NCBI GenBank assembly: GCA_903930515.1
Contig: CAIYYW010000121.1
Location: 1 to 6,498 of the forward strand
DNA length: 6,498 nucleotides
From: an uncultured delta proteobacterium
GTDB taxonomy: Bacteria > RBG-13-61-14 > DRUE01
Direction: 5' to 3'
Position 1 is the first letter of the stretch. The number at the start of each line of letters is the position of its first letter. Both the position numbers and the translations under genes were made by a program. This document shows, piece by piece, positions 1 through 5,886 of this stretch. The notes beneath the pieces were generated by a model that was not told where the DNA came from, made no database searches, and was given only the letters and a program-made list of their open reading frames with translations.

Positions 1-1
1 A

Positions 2-67
2 TGTTTTGGGGCAATGGCAGCCTTTTATATCAATCAGGCTGAATTCCGGGATACAATATATAAATGA
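2..67 (+). CDS. Possible C-terminal tail of an upstream gene (partial)
   Basis: Frame 2 is open from the window edge to a TGA at 65-67 and reads CFGAMAAFYINQAEFRDTIYK. It has a short hydrophobic stretch followed by a charged tail, so it could be the end of a real protein, but 21 residues are too few to name a family. The stop overlaps an ATG (ATGA at 64-67) that opens a 20-codon frame ending at 126. That frame may be a tiny coupled ORF, a remnant, or chance. I infer coding only from the open frame at the edge and the protein-like composition. Confidence is low. Confidence 0.3.
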   Translation, partial: CFGAMAAFYINQAEFRDTIYK

Positions 68-196
68 CCAACCCTGAATCAAATCTGAAACTCAAGAGCT
101 ATTTGGGCAACAGGCCCTTTAGTTAAAAGGTAACGATTAGAGCAAGGAAAGAAGCCAACATCCAGTAGCCGGGGCCAAACTCCGACCCCTCAATTC

Positions 197-223
197 CTTT
201 GCGTTCTTTGCGCCTTTGCGGTG
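197..223 (+). repeat. CTTTGCG short repeat, three near-tandem units
   Basis: CTTTGCG occurs at 197-203, 206-212 and 214-220, and the last unit continues as CTTTGCGGTG. The same ten bases, CTTTGCGGTG, recur at 1239-1248 just after the toxin-antitoxin operon. From memory, CTTTGCG-rich strings of this type are common in intergenic DNA of many uncultivated bacteria. Function is unknown. Confidence 0.55.
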
Positions 224-259
224 AGACCAAGTTTCCGAGTTCCCGAATTCCGTTGTGCC

Positions 260-338
260 CGTTGTGATCGTGGTGTCGTCGTGTTTAAAAGGAATTTCAA
301 TTGAAATATTTAAACACTACGGCACGACGGCCACTACG
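260..338. repeat. Large imperfect inverted repeat (palindrome-like)
   Basis: The left arm at 260-289 and the reverse complement of the right arm at 309-338 match at about 24 of 30 positions. The differences fall in a regular pattern: both arms read as CGT-GTG triplet blocks ending in GTGTTTAAA. The 19-base centre (290-308) contains a perfect 14-base palindrome, ATTTCAATTGAAAT, at 294-307. The whole could extrude as a cruciform or fold as a long RNA hairpin. No T-run follows to suggest a terminator. It may be a miniature mobile element or a REP-like repeat. Confidence 0.6.
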
Positions 339-364
339 CCGGAAGGGAATGCCGGGGATCGGAG

Positions 365-382
365 GGGTCAAACCTCGACATT
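365..382 (+). repeat. Dispersed repeat GGGTCAAACCTCGRCATT, copy A
   Basis: These 18 bases match 5887-5904 at 17 positions (A/G difference at one). Copy B sits immediately upstream of the SIR2-family gene. Such TTTGACCC-ended sequences resemble the intergenic repeats often seen in genomes carrying REP-associated Y1 transposases, but no transposase lies in this window. Confidence 0.5.
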
Positions 383-505
383 CGCGCAACAGCTTTTTTC
401 ACCATCCGGTCATACCATTGTTTCCGGCCAAGTCATTTTGATCATTCCAGGACCGGGTCAGCGCGTTGCGCTGGATTTCAGAATTCAAAGCCCAGATTTC
501 AGGAG

Positions 506-534
506 TTGAATTTGGGAGGCGGAAACATTATAAT
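506..534 (+). promoter_or_regulatory. Sigma70-type promoter of the toxin-antitoxin operon
   Basis: The -35 box is TTGAAT (506-511) and the -10 box is a perfect TATAAT (529-534), separated by 17 bases. Transcription should begin near 541, leaving a leader of only about 14 bases before the ATG at 555. No clear operator palindrome overlaps the boxes. DUF433 antitoxins have a DNA-binding-like fold, so autoregulation here is plausible but inferred. Confidence 0.65.
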
Positions 535-541
535 ATTGAGT

Positions 542-547
542 AAGGAG
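542..547 (+). promoter_or_regulatory. Ribosome binding site of the DUF433 gene
   Basis: AAGGAG lies seven bases before the ATG at 555, a near-ideal Shine-Dalgarno distance. It fixes the start of the antitoxin gene. Confidence 0.75.
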
Positions 548-554
548 ACAAGCG

Positions 555-791
555 ATGAAGAAAGGACTGATTGTGGTTGATCCTAAGATTATGATGGGCA
601 AGCCGGTGATCAAGGGGACGCGGATACCGGTGGAGTTGATTCTTGAGAAGCTGGCGATGGGAGAGAGCGAGGCTCAGATCCTGGCGGAGCATCCTCGGCT
701 TACCCGGGAGGCGATTCATACGGCATTGGCTTTTGCGGCCAAGACCCTCCGGGCGGATGTGGTGTATCCGGTATCCGAGGCTTCTGATTGA
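555..791 (+). CDS. DUF433 family antitoxin (VapB45-like)
   Basis: This 78-residue protein has the full DUF433 (PF04255) signature. The central GKPVIKGTRIPV is at residues 15-26, followed by a helix-turn-helix-like region (VELILEKLAMGESEAQIL, 26-43) and HPRLTREAIHTALAFAAK at 46-63. In this family the motif forms a small winged-helix-like fold, and many members are antitoxins of PIN-type toxins such as VapB45. The length is normal. An ideal ribosome binding site precedes the ATG. The downstream toxin gene starts inside this gene's stop codon, so the two are translationally coupled, with antitoxin first as is usual. It presumably binds and inhibits the DUF5615 protein and may repress its own promoter; both are inferred from the family. 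A sampled line (661-720) is about 62% G+C, higher than the toxin gene. Confidence 0.9.
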   Translation: MKKGLIVVDPKIMMGKPVIKGTRIPVELILEKLAMGESEAQILAEHPRLTREAIHTALAFAAKTLRADVVYPVSEASD

Positions 792-1141
792 AGTTTGTTT
801 TAGACGAAAGTGTTGATGCGCCGATCGCGTTTCGTTTAACCAAGGACGGGCATAGGGTAATTTGCGTTTGGGAATCATCGCGGAGCGCTTCGGACACTCA
901 GGTTTTATCTCTGGCCAATAAAAATCGGGCGATTTTAATTACCGCGGACCGCGATTTTGGCGAGTTGGTATTCCGGCTGGAAAAAGCCCATTATGGAGTG
1001 ATCTTGATCCGGTTGAGCGGATTGCCGATCAAGGAAAAAGTTGAAATTATGTCCCGGGTTATTGCGGAGCACGGCGAAAAGCTTTCCGAATCATTTACGG
1101 TAGTTAAGCCCGGCTTGATCAGAATCAGGGTCGGCTCATAA
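788..1141 (+). CDS. DUF5615 PIN-like toxin (putative ribonuclease)
   Basis: This 117-residue protein begins MKFVLDESVDAPIAFRL and carries TADRDFGEL at residues 52-60, followed by GVILIRLSG. This is the pattern of the DUF5615 PIN-like family (PF18480), partner of DUF433. The acidic residues D6, D36, D54 and D56 are candidates for the metal-binding nuclease centre, so nothing suggests an inactive copy. The start is a TTG at 788-790 whose last two bases belong to the antitoxin TGA (789-791). It has no separate ribosome binding site beyond the coupling, and a weak start would help keep toxin below antitoxin. A sampled line (901-960) is about 45% G+C, lower than the antitoxin. PIN-domain toxins of this kind usually cleave RNA; the target here is unknown. 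Confidence 0.87.
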   Translation: MKFVLDESVDAPIAFRLTKDGHRVICVWESSRSASDTQVLSLANKNRAILITADRDFGELVFRLEKAHYGVILIRLSGLPIKEKVEIMSRVIAEHGEKLSESFTVVKPGLIRIRVGS

Positions 1142-1202
1142 TCGCGTCGGGTCAGGTATTGGGTTTCGGTTTTCAAGAAACAGGAAAATTCTCCGCGGCC
1201 TC

Positions 1203-1230
1203 CCTGTCCTTCGTAGCCTTGGCGTAGGAG
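1203..1230 (+). repeat. Dispersed repeat (CGTAGCCTTGGCG core), copy 1
   Basis: This stretch contains GTCCTTCGTAGCCTTGGCG and runs on into TAGGAGG. It matches the reverse complement of 6101-6126 at about 20 of 23 positions, and a more diverged relative lies at 4496-4517. It can form a weak stem around GCCTTGGC. It sits between the converging ends of the toxin gene and tldD, with no T-run, so I do not call it a terminator. A fragment of the CTTTGCG repeat (1239-1248) follows directly. Confidence 0.55.
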
Positions 1231-1264
1231 GATGCGCTCTTTGCGGTGGAATCATTCCTGAACA

Positions 1265-2659
1265 TCAGCTCAACTCCCCTCCCACAATAATTTCCGGAAT
1301 CCGGAGGGTGGGCTGGGCATCGGCGACCGGGGCGCCCTGTCCGTCTTTTCCGCAGGTTCCGAGGGAGAAACCTAGGTCCGATCCGACCTGATCAATCTCC
1401 ATAAGTATTTTGGGCCCGTTTCCGACCAGGGTCGCTCCGCGCACCGGCGCAGCCTGCTCCCCGTTCTCAATCAGGTATCCCTCGCTGACCTCAAAGACAA
1501 AATCCCCGCTCACCGTGTCCACCTGTCCCCCGCCCATCTTCCGGACCAAGAGGCCCCGGTCAACGCCCTTGATAATTTCCGCGGGGTCGGTCCTTCCCGG
1601 AAGGATCATCGTGTTGCTCATTCTCACGATCGGACGGAAGCGGTAGGATTCGCGTCTTCCGTTGGCGGTGGATTTTTTTCCGGCCCGCATCGCCTCCAGC
1701 TGGTCATACATATAATTCCTGAGCAAGCCCCGGTCCACCAGCACGGTGCGCTGGCTGGGAGCGCCCTCGTCGTCAAACCGATAGCTCCCGCGCCGGTTCG
1801 GAACCGTCTTGTCATCCACCACCGTGATCAGCTTGCTCGCAACCTGCGTCCCGATCTTGCCCTGGTAAACGCTCAAACCCTGCTCGGCAAGGTCCGCCTC
1901 CAATCCGTGGCCGATGGCCTCGTGGATCATAGTCCCGCCCGCCTCACTGCTGAGCACCACCGGCATCCTGCCGCCCGGAGCCTTCCGCGCCAAGAGCATC
2001 CGCTTCGCCCGCTTCGCGGTCTCCAGCGCGATCTGTTCCGGCCGCTCCTTCTCAAAAATTTCAAACCCGGCCGTGCCTCCGATGGATTCGTATCCGGCCT
2101 GAAGCTCGCCGTCTTTGCCCGCGATCACCTGGACCGCGAAAATGGTATGGATGGTTTGATCGGAGACCAAAACCCCGTTGCTGTTGGCGATCCCGGTTTT
2201 GCGCACCAGGTCAATATATCTGATCTTGACCTGGAGTATCGCCGGATCATATTTGCGGGCGGCTGCTTCCGCTTTTCGGATCAACTCCACCTTTTTCTCA
2301 ACCGGAACCTGGTCCGGCGGATTCAGAATCCGGCTCACCGGCTCCGCGGTCAACGGCTTATATTCCATCGGAATTTCCAAAACCGCGGCGTCTTGGTCCG
2401 CGGATTCGCTCACCGCAAAGGCCAGCTTGATCAGGTCATCCTTGAGCAGGGAATTGGTATAGGCATAGCGGGTGCGCAGTCCCGAGATCAATCTCACCCC
2501 CGCTCCCCTAGCCATCCCGAAGCTGACCCGCTCCAGTCTCCCGGCTTCCATCTGAATCTCGGTCTGAACCCGCTCCTCAATAAACAGCTCCGCCAGTTCC
2601 CCGCCCCGGCTCGCGGCCTTCTTCAGGATCGGCTTGAACTCAATGTCTTCAATCATCAT
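1265..2659 (-). CDS. tldD: TldD family zinc metallopeptidase
   Basis: This 464-residue protein is close to the roughly 480 residues of E. coli TldD. The hallmark HExxxH zinc site is intact: H246, E247 and H251 in IHEAIGHGLEAD. The third ligand expected in TldD is a C-terminal cysteine, here C436 in GTCGKDGQGAPV, followed by the typical QPTLRIPEIIVGG ending. TldD works with TldE/PmbA as a cytoplasmic heterodimer that trims unfolded peptides; known roles include processing of microcin B17 and degradation of the CcdA antitoxin. No tldE/pmbA partner lies in this window. The gene starts one base after the stop of the upstream GH172-type gene, so the two are co-transcribed. ATG codons at 2659 and 2656 are both possible; a GGTGAG lies just ahead of them. 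G+C is high: about 68% in the sampled line 1501-1560. Confidence 0.93.
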   Translation of the reverse strand: MMIEDIEFKPILKKAASRGGELAELFIEERVQTEIQMEAGRLERVSFGMARGAGVRLISGLRTRYAYTNSLLKDDLIKLAFAVSESADQDAAVLEIPMEYKPLTAEPVSRILNPPDQVPVEKKVELIRKAEAAARKYDPAILQVKIRYIDLVRKTGIANSNGVLVSDQTIHTIFAVQVIAGKDGELQAGYESIGGTAGFEIFEKERPEQIALETAKRAKRMLLARKAPGGRMPVVLSSEAGGTMIHEAIGHGLEADLAEQGLSVYQGKIGTQVASKLITVVDDKTVPNRRGSYRFDDEGAPSQRTVLVDRGLLRNYMYDQLEAMRAGKKSTANGRRESYRFRPIVRMSNTMILPGRTDPAEIIKGVDRGLLVRKMGGGQVDTVSGDFVFEVSEGYLIENGEQAAPVRGATLVGNGPKILMEIDQVGSDLGFSLGTCGKDGQGAPVADAQPTLRIPEIIVGGELS

Positions 2660-2660
2660 C

Positions 2661-4337
2661 TCACCAGTTGGGAATTTCTTCCGGGTCCAGCAACTGCAAC
2701 TCGTAGCTCACCCCGGCCTCTCCATACCAGTAGCTCATCGCCTGAAGGTCAAAAGTGATGGTGGGGGTCCAGTGCCAGATTTCCAAATCAAACCGAAGGG
2801 ATTGATGGAACGGGATCTGGTCCAAAATGTGCCAGCGATATTGAGAAACCGTTTCCTCCTTCAGCTCGTCCGCCATCACCAACCGGTAGGGGGTAACCTG
2901 GAAGGGCGCCAAGAATATCAGCCTCCCTTTTTTGGCCGCGACCGGGATGCCGTAATAGGCGTGATCAAAGCTATCGTAGCGGGCCCCCCAGGCGTAACTG
3001 AAATAATCCTCCGTGCCCGTGCCGAAGATGCTCGGGAAATTCTCGCCGTCCACGAAAACCTTCTCGTCCCCCTCTCCCCACCACATATAATCGGGGTTCC
3101 GGACGCTGAGCATCGTGCCCACATACCTGCCCGCGCCCTTGCTCGCGTCCAGCAAGGTCCAGTCGGAAAACGGACGGGTCGGGTGATGGTCCAGGTAATG
3201 ATAGACGGCGTGGAAATACATCGCCTTCGGGTCAGCCCCTTTCCGGTCCAGCAATATTTTTCCCGAAACCCGGATAGGCTTCTTGGAATTATTGGCAAGA
3301 GAAAAATCAGCGCTGTCCCGGAAGGGCATCGGCCAGAAGCTTTTAAGCGAAACCGACTTGCCGGTTTTGTCATATGCTATCGCCGAGCTTAGCGAACGAT
3401 AGCTCTCAACCCCGGGAGCGCTCCCGAAAAAGGCCGCCAACGGCGCGTAAATACAGGGCTTGGGAAGCCCGTCAAACCTTCCGGTCAAAACCATCTCATT
3501 GAGCGCGAGCCGGGTCTCTTCCAAAGACCTCTTCTTGAAATCCACCTCAACCGTCCGGATCACACCCGGACCGGTAATCCGGTCCAACCTCTTTTCCGAT
3601 CCGGCCGGGACCTCCAGCTCAAACTTGAGCTCGTCCAGACCCGCGGGGATCGGCAAAGCGCGTTGCGTCAACCGGTCCGAGACTTCCTGAATCTTTGATT
3701 GATACTTCTGAAAATCGTCCAGCCGGAAAGTCTCCACTTTAGACCCGGCAGGGAACGAGACGATGTCCACCTGGTAATACCGGCTGGGCTTGGAAGGGGA
3801 AGATGAGAACAGGGATACCTTGCAGGATTTCTGGAACGGGATCGGGAAGATCAGGTTGTTTCCCCGATCCCTTTTGCCGGCAAAGGGTTCCTTGAAATAT
3901 TTGCCCTTGCCCGAAAGTAATTCCGATCCCGGCTCGTCTATCACCGCGGTGTCCGATCCGTCCAAATAAATCCGCCAGAGGTCCCTTCCCGGATTCGCGC
4001 TCCAGATCCGAACGATCATCCCGGCGCCCTGGAATTCCGCCATCACATATTCCTTCCCGCCCGGCTTGGTCTCTTCATACAAATAATTGCCCGAGTCCGC
4101 GTTCGCGAACCAGTCTATCTTCTTCCCGTTTTCCACCCGAGACTTGCGGTCGTAGCTGGAAAACTGAACCTGCCTCTCGCCCGCAGCCGGAACCAGATAC
4201 AGCCAGTCCAGGCCTGAAACTTTATCCAGTAAAGCGTCCAGCCTGATCTCATCCGTTTGCGCCGGGCAAACCCGCGCAATCAAAACCAGGCTAACCCCCA
4301 GCAATAACGCGGCCAACCAATCTTTTTTCCTGCTCAT
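2661..4337 (-). CDS. Exported DUF2961/GH172 family glycoside hydrolase
   Basis: This protein has 558 residues from the ATG at 4337. An in-frame TTG at 4340 would add one residue, but AGGAGG at 4350-4345 is seven bases from the ATG and only four from the TTG, so I chose the ATG. Residues 1-26 are a Sec signal peptide: an RKK n-region, the hydrophobic run LAALLLGVSLVLIA, and cleavage likely after CPA. The residue before Cys is Val, so it is not a good lipobox. The DUF2961 signature follows: MIVRIWSANPGRDLWRIYLDG in the N-terminal half, YHYLDHH near 380, then WGEGDEKVFVDGENFPSIFG running into GTGTEDYFSYAWG. Glutamates E422 (WGEG) and E443 (GTGTED) lie 21 residues apart, the spacing I recall for the catalytic pair of the characterised GH172 difructose dianhydride enzyme. 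Known GH172 enzymes act on alpha-linked fructo- or arabinofuranosides; the substrate here is unknown. It is the first gene of an operon with tldD. Confidence 0.88.
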   Translation of the reverse strand: MSRKKDWLAALLLGVSLVLIARVCPAQTDEIRLDALLDKVSGLDWLYLVPAAGERQVQFSSYDRKSRVENGKKIDWFANADSGNYLYEETKPGGKEYVMAEFQGAGMIVRIWSANPGRDLWRIYLDGSDTAVIDEPGSELLSGKGKYFKEPFAGKRDRGNNLIFPIPFQKSCKVSLFSSSPSKPSRYYQVDIVSFPAGSKVETFRLDDFQKYQSKIQEVSDRLTQRALPIPAGLDELKFELEVPAGSEKRLDRITGPGVIRTVEVDFKKRSLEETRLALNEMVLTGRFDGLPKPCIYAPLAAFFGSAPGVESYRSLSSAIAYDKTGKSVSLKSFWPMPFRDSADFSLANNSKKPIRVSGKILLDRKGADPKAMYFHAVYHYLDHHPTRPFSDWTLLDASKGAGRYVGTMLSVRNPDYMWWGEGDEKVFVDGENFPSIFGTGTEDYFSYAWGARYDSFDHAYYGIPVAAKKGRLIFLAPFQVTPYRLVMADELKEETVSQYRWHILDQIPFHQSLRFDLEIWHWTPTITFDLQAMSYWYGEAGVSYELQLLDPEEIPNW

Positions 4338-4344
4338 CAAGAAC

Positions 4345-4350
4345 CCTCCT
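4345..4350 (-). promoter_or_regulatory. Ribosome binding site of the GH172-type gene
   Basis: CCTCCT on the plus strand reads AGGAGG on the minus strand. It is seven bases from ATG 4337 and four from TTG 4340, which decides the start in favour of the ATG. Confidence 0.75.
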
Positions 4351-4359
4351 GCACCGAAT

Positions 4360-4387
4360 AATATAGCATAGCCCGCCTGAAAACCAA
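4360..4387 (-). promoter_or_regulatory. Extended -10 promoter of the GH172-tldD operon
   Basis: On the minus strand, TTGGTT (4387-4382) and TATATT (4365-4360) are separated by 16 bases. A TGC directly before the -10 gives an extended -10 element. Transcription should start near 4353, leaving a short leader that holds the AGGAGG. The -35 is a weak match, which the extended -10 would offset. Confidence 0.5.
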
Positions 4388-4406
4388 TAATCTTTCCGCA
4401 TCATTG

Positions 4407-4452
4407 GTAGGGGGCAGACACTCCTGTAGGGGGCGGGACACTCCTGTCCCGC
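4407..4452. repeat. Direct repeat plus perfect GCGGGACA hairpin
   Basis: GTAGGGGGCAGACACTCCT (4407-4425) is followed at once by a near-copy, GTAGGGGGCGGGACACTCCT (4426-4445). The second copy runs into a perfect hairpin: GCGGGACA (4433-4440), loop CTCC, TGTCCCGC (4445-4452). The unit looks like a REP-type intergenic repeat. It lies just upstream of the GH172-tldD promoter. No T-run follows on either side, so terminator function is doubtful. Confidence 0.6.
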
Positions 4453-4654
4453 ATTCTTCGTCCTGAGCATAATCCTGGTGGGCGCTACATTCTTGCCTGT
4501 CCTCCGTAACCCTGTCCAACAGAATGAAGATGAATCCGCGAACCGGTAAATAAATCGCAGTCAAATTTCAACTAAAAGTCTGACCACAAAAAAGCTGGCT
4601 ACCGGCTACTGTTTTGATCTGTGCGGCTTGGCCTTAACTATAAACTTTAGACCT
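4453..4654. other. Non-coding stretch, no gene seen
   Basis: Between the hairpin and the tandem repeat I find no supported gene on either strand. The stretch includes the diverged dispersed repeat at 4496-4517 and the string CTGGCTACCGGCTACTG at 4595-4611, whose last ten bases are the reverse complement of 163-172. It reads like accumulated repeat fragments. Confidence 0.5.
4496..4517 (+). repeat. Dispersed repeat, diverged copy 2
   Basis: The 21 bases from 4496 match 1203-1223 at 17 positions in the same orientation (shared CCTGTCCT, CGTA, CC). I read it as a diverged member of the same family as copies at 1203-1230 and 6099-6126. Confidence 0.4.
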
Positions 4655-4690
4655 GACCCCGGCGATGTGACCGACCCCGGCGATGTGACC
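4655..4690. repeat. Exact 18-bp tandem duplication
   Basis: GACCCCGGCGATGTGACC occurs twice head to tail, at 4655-4672 and 4673-4690, without a mismatch. The second copy abuts the stop codon of the truncated DUF1156 stub (4691-4693), so the reading frame of that gene ends exactly where this element begins. The GACCCC end recalls the dispersed GGGTC element seen elsewhere in the window. Confidence 0.75.
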
Positions 4691-4747
4691 CTAGTTTTCA
4701 ATCGGAAAATCCACCCCTATGAGACGCTTGCAGTCCTTTGGAATCAT
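4691..4747 (-). pseudogene. 5' stub of a DUF1156 DNA methylase gene, truncated
   Basis: An ATG at 4747-4745 overlaps the TGA of the SIR2-family gene (ATGA, four-base overlap), the classic layout of a coupled second gene. It reads MIPKDCKRLIGVDFPIEN and stops at TAG 4693-4691. As I remember them, N-termini of DUF1156 proteins (PF06634/COG1743, adenine-specific DNA methylases with a zinc ribbon) have this form and position, with KDCKRL-x-EVDFPI just after the start. They then continue through a conserved stretch containing WWARRPL, which is missing here. G11 replaces the usual Glu, which could be drift after inactivation. The frame ends at the 18-bp tandem repeat, and I see no resumption beyond it. 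The match rests on 18 residues and memory, not a search; a coincidental short frame is the alternative. Confidence 0.6.
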
Positions 4748-5877
4748 TTCCGGTCGGCAATCCTTTCTAAATACTGATGAAAATCATCTCTAAACCATTG
4801 GTCAAAATATATTGGCTGAGTATCAGTTGTTTCTCCAAAAAACCTTTTATACCTCACTTGCGTCTTTTGCTTTGTCCCGCAAACAGTAGTAATCGTAAAA
4901 GCGATGCCATTTCTTTTGGCTAGTTGGGCTGATTTCAGCAAATGTTTAAACTCATAATCTGCCTCGGGCAAAGAATAACCAATAAAAAGCCAATGATCTG
5001 CTTCGGAAAGCCTCCGATGAGTTTTCTCCCATATGGTCCCGAACTGGCTAAGTGATAAATCTTTCCTGAAACTAAAAGTTCCGATTCGAGTACTTAGCCC
5101 GTTATGGCAATAGGGACAATCTGCCGGCGAGCTTTGCTTGATAGCTTCTAATGATTCAGGCATACCCTCTGGTGCACCTAATAATTCAAAATCTTCCTTA
5201 TTGATTAAGACTCTTCTCTCCAAAGGTACCTTGCCAACACCGGGTTTGGCAGTAAATATTCGCCGGCAATTATTGCAATAGACCCAATTAGCGGAGCCAT
5301 GAGCCTTTAGGATTGACAAATCACGCTGCGGCAAAACTTCTTTTGAAACGAAGTCCTCAATTTCAATCCCATAATCGAATGTATAGTCTTTCTCAATTTC
5401 TGGCAGCATCTGAATTGCAAAAAGGCATTTCTCTACCACAATATCCCAGTTCAATGTAATGATATCGATATGGAAATTATTCTTTAATTGAAGCAATAGG
5501 CTTCCAATATTATCATTTCTCCCGCGAGGCAGATCAAGTCTTTCAAAGACCCTGTGAATACTAAATCTACGAATAGCTCTCAATTTTTTGGGTTCATAAT
5601 GCTCGCCAAGGCAATGACCTGTATTTGCTGCTAAATCAATGGTGGTAAAATGTTCTTCTAAAGTGGGCTTCTGATGGTTGTCTTCATAGCCAAATGCGTA
5701 CCGCCAAAATTCCCTCAATTTATCTGTTATAAAATTGTCAATTTCTGGGGTAAGAACAGTTTTATCGGCTGGAGGAGGTTCAAGCAATTCATCATTTAGT
5801 TTTGAAGCAACCGGGAGCCCTGCCGCTTTTGAAAATCCGGAGCCTAGGATAAGAGCTAATTTAGGTTTGTCTGGCAT
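4744..5877 (-). CDS. SIR2-fold NAD-dependent protein with zinc site
   Basis: This protein has 377 residues from the ATG at 5877. An in-frame GTG at 5883 is the alternative start, and neither has a strong ribosome binding site. SIR2-superfamily landmarks appear in order: LILGSGFSKAAGLP near residues 9-22 (NAD-binding loop), TLNWD at 141-145 (catalytic Asn region), KAHGS with H193 (catalytic His), and GYSLPEADYEF from 300 (the late NAD-binding segment). Cysteine pairs C201-x2-C204 and C254-x2-C257 form a probable zinc site as in protein deacylases. All key residues look present, so the protein should bind and process NAD, either hydrolysing it as in phage-defence effectors or deacylating a protein. 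Which one cannot be told from sequence. The next gene, a truncated DUF1156 methylase, is coupled through ATGA and points to defence. A sampled line (5401-5460) is 38% G+C against 57-68% in the GH172-tldD operon, which suggests transfer. Confidence 0.85.
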   Translation of the reverse strand: MPDKPKLALILGSGFSKAAGLPVASKLNDELLEPPPADKTVLTPEIDNFITDKLREFWRYAFGYEDNHQKPTLEEHFTTIDLAANTGHCLGEHYEPKKLRAIRRFSIHRVFERLDLPRGRNDNIGSLLLQLKNNFHIDIITLNWDIVVEKCLFAIQMLPEIEKDYTFDYGIEIEDFVSKEVLPQRDLSILKAHGSANWVYCNNCRRIFTAKPGVGKVPLERRVLINKEDFELLGAPEGMPESLEAIKQSSPADCPYCHNGLSTRIGTFSFRKDLSLSQFGTIWEKTHRRLSEADHWLFIGYSLPEADYEFKHLLKSAQLAKRNGIAFTITTVCGTKQKTQVRYKRFFGETTDTQPIYFDQWFRDDFHQYLERIADRK

Positions 5878-5886
5878 ACACACAAA

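Larger units (their letters stand above)
127..505. other. Non-coding stretch with several repeat fragments
   Basis: I see no convincing gene here. The stretch contains a CTTTGCG repeat, a long imperfect palindrome and a dispersed GGGTCAAACCTCG element (each listed separately). It also has a short perfect hairpin at 459-473 (CAGCGC, loop GTT, GCGCTG). CAGTAGCCGG at 163-172 recurs as its reverse complement at 4602-4611, inside the other repeat-rich intergenic stretch. The one frame open for more than 80 codons, 255-509, runs through the palindrome and the dispersed element and has no protein-like character. Confidence 0.6.

Noticed and set aside
64-126. 20-codon frame starting in the ATGA at 64-67
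   Set aside because: It is too short to support. It could be a remnant or chance, and is mentioned under the tail fragment at 2-67.
197-338. CRISPR array
   Set aside because: The units are short, unequal and lack regular spacers; there are no cas genes.
255-509. 84-codon plus-strand open frame
   Set aside because: It spans the large palindrome and the dispersed repeat, lacks a ribosome binding site and has no family-like composition.
1142-1264. Bidirectional terminator between the toxin gene and tldD
   Set aside because: The GCCTTGGC stem is weak and no T-run follows on either strand; repeat DNA explains the symmetry better.
1907-2758. 283-codon plus-strand frame opposite tldD
   Set aside because: It is a shadow of the G+C-rich tldD gene; the minus strand has the HExxxH site and full family length.
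4337-4564. 75-codon minus-strand frame upstream of the GH172-type gene
   Set aside because: It runs through the direct repeat, the hairpin and the dispersed repeat, and its end covers the promoter and ribosome binding site of the GH172-type gene.
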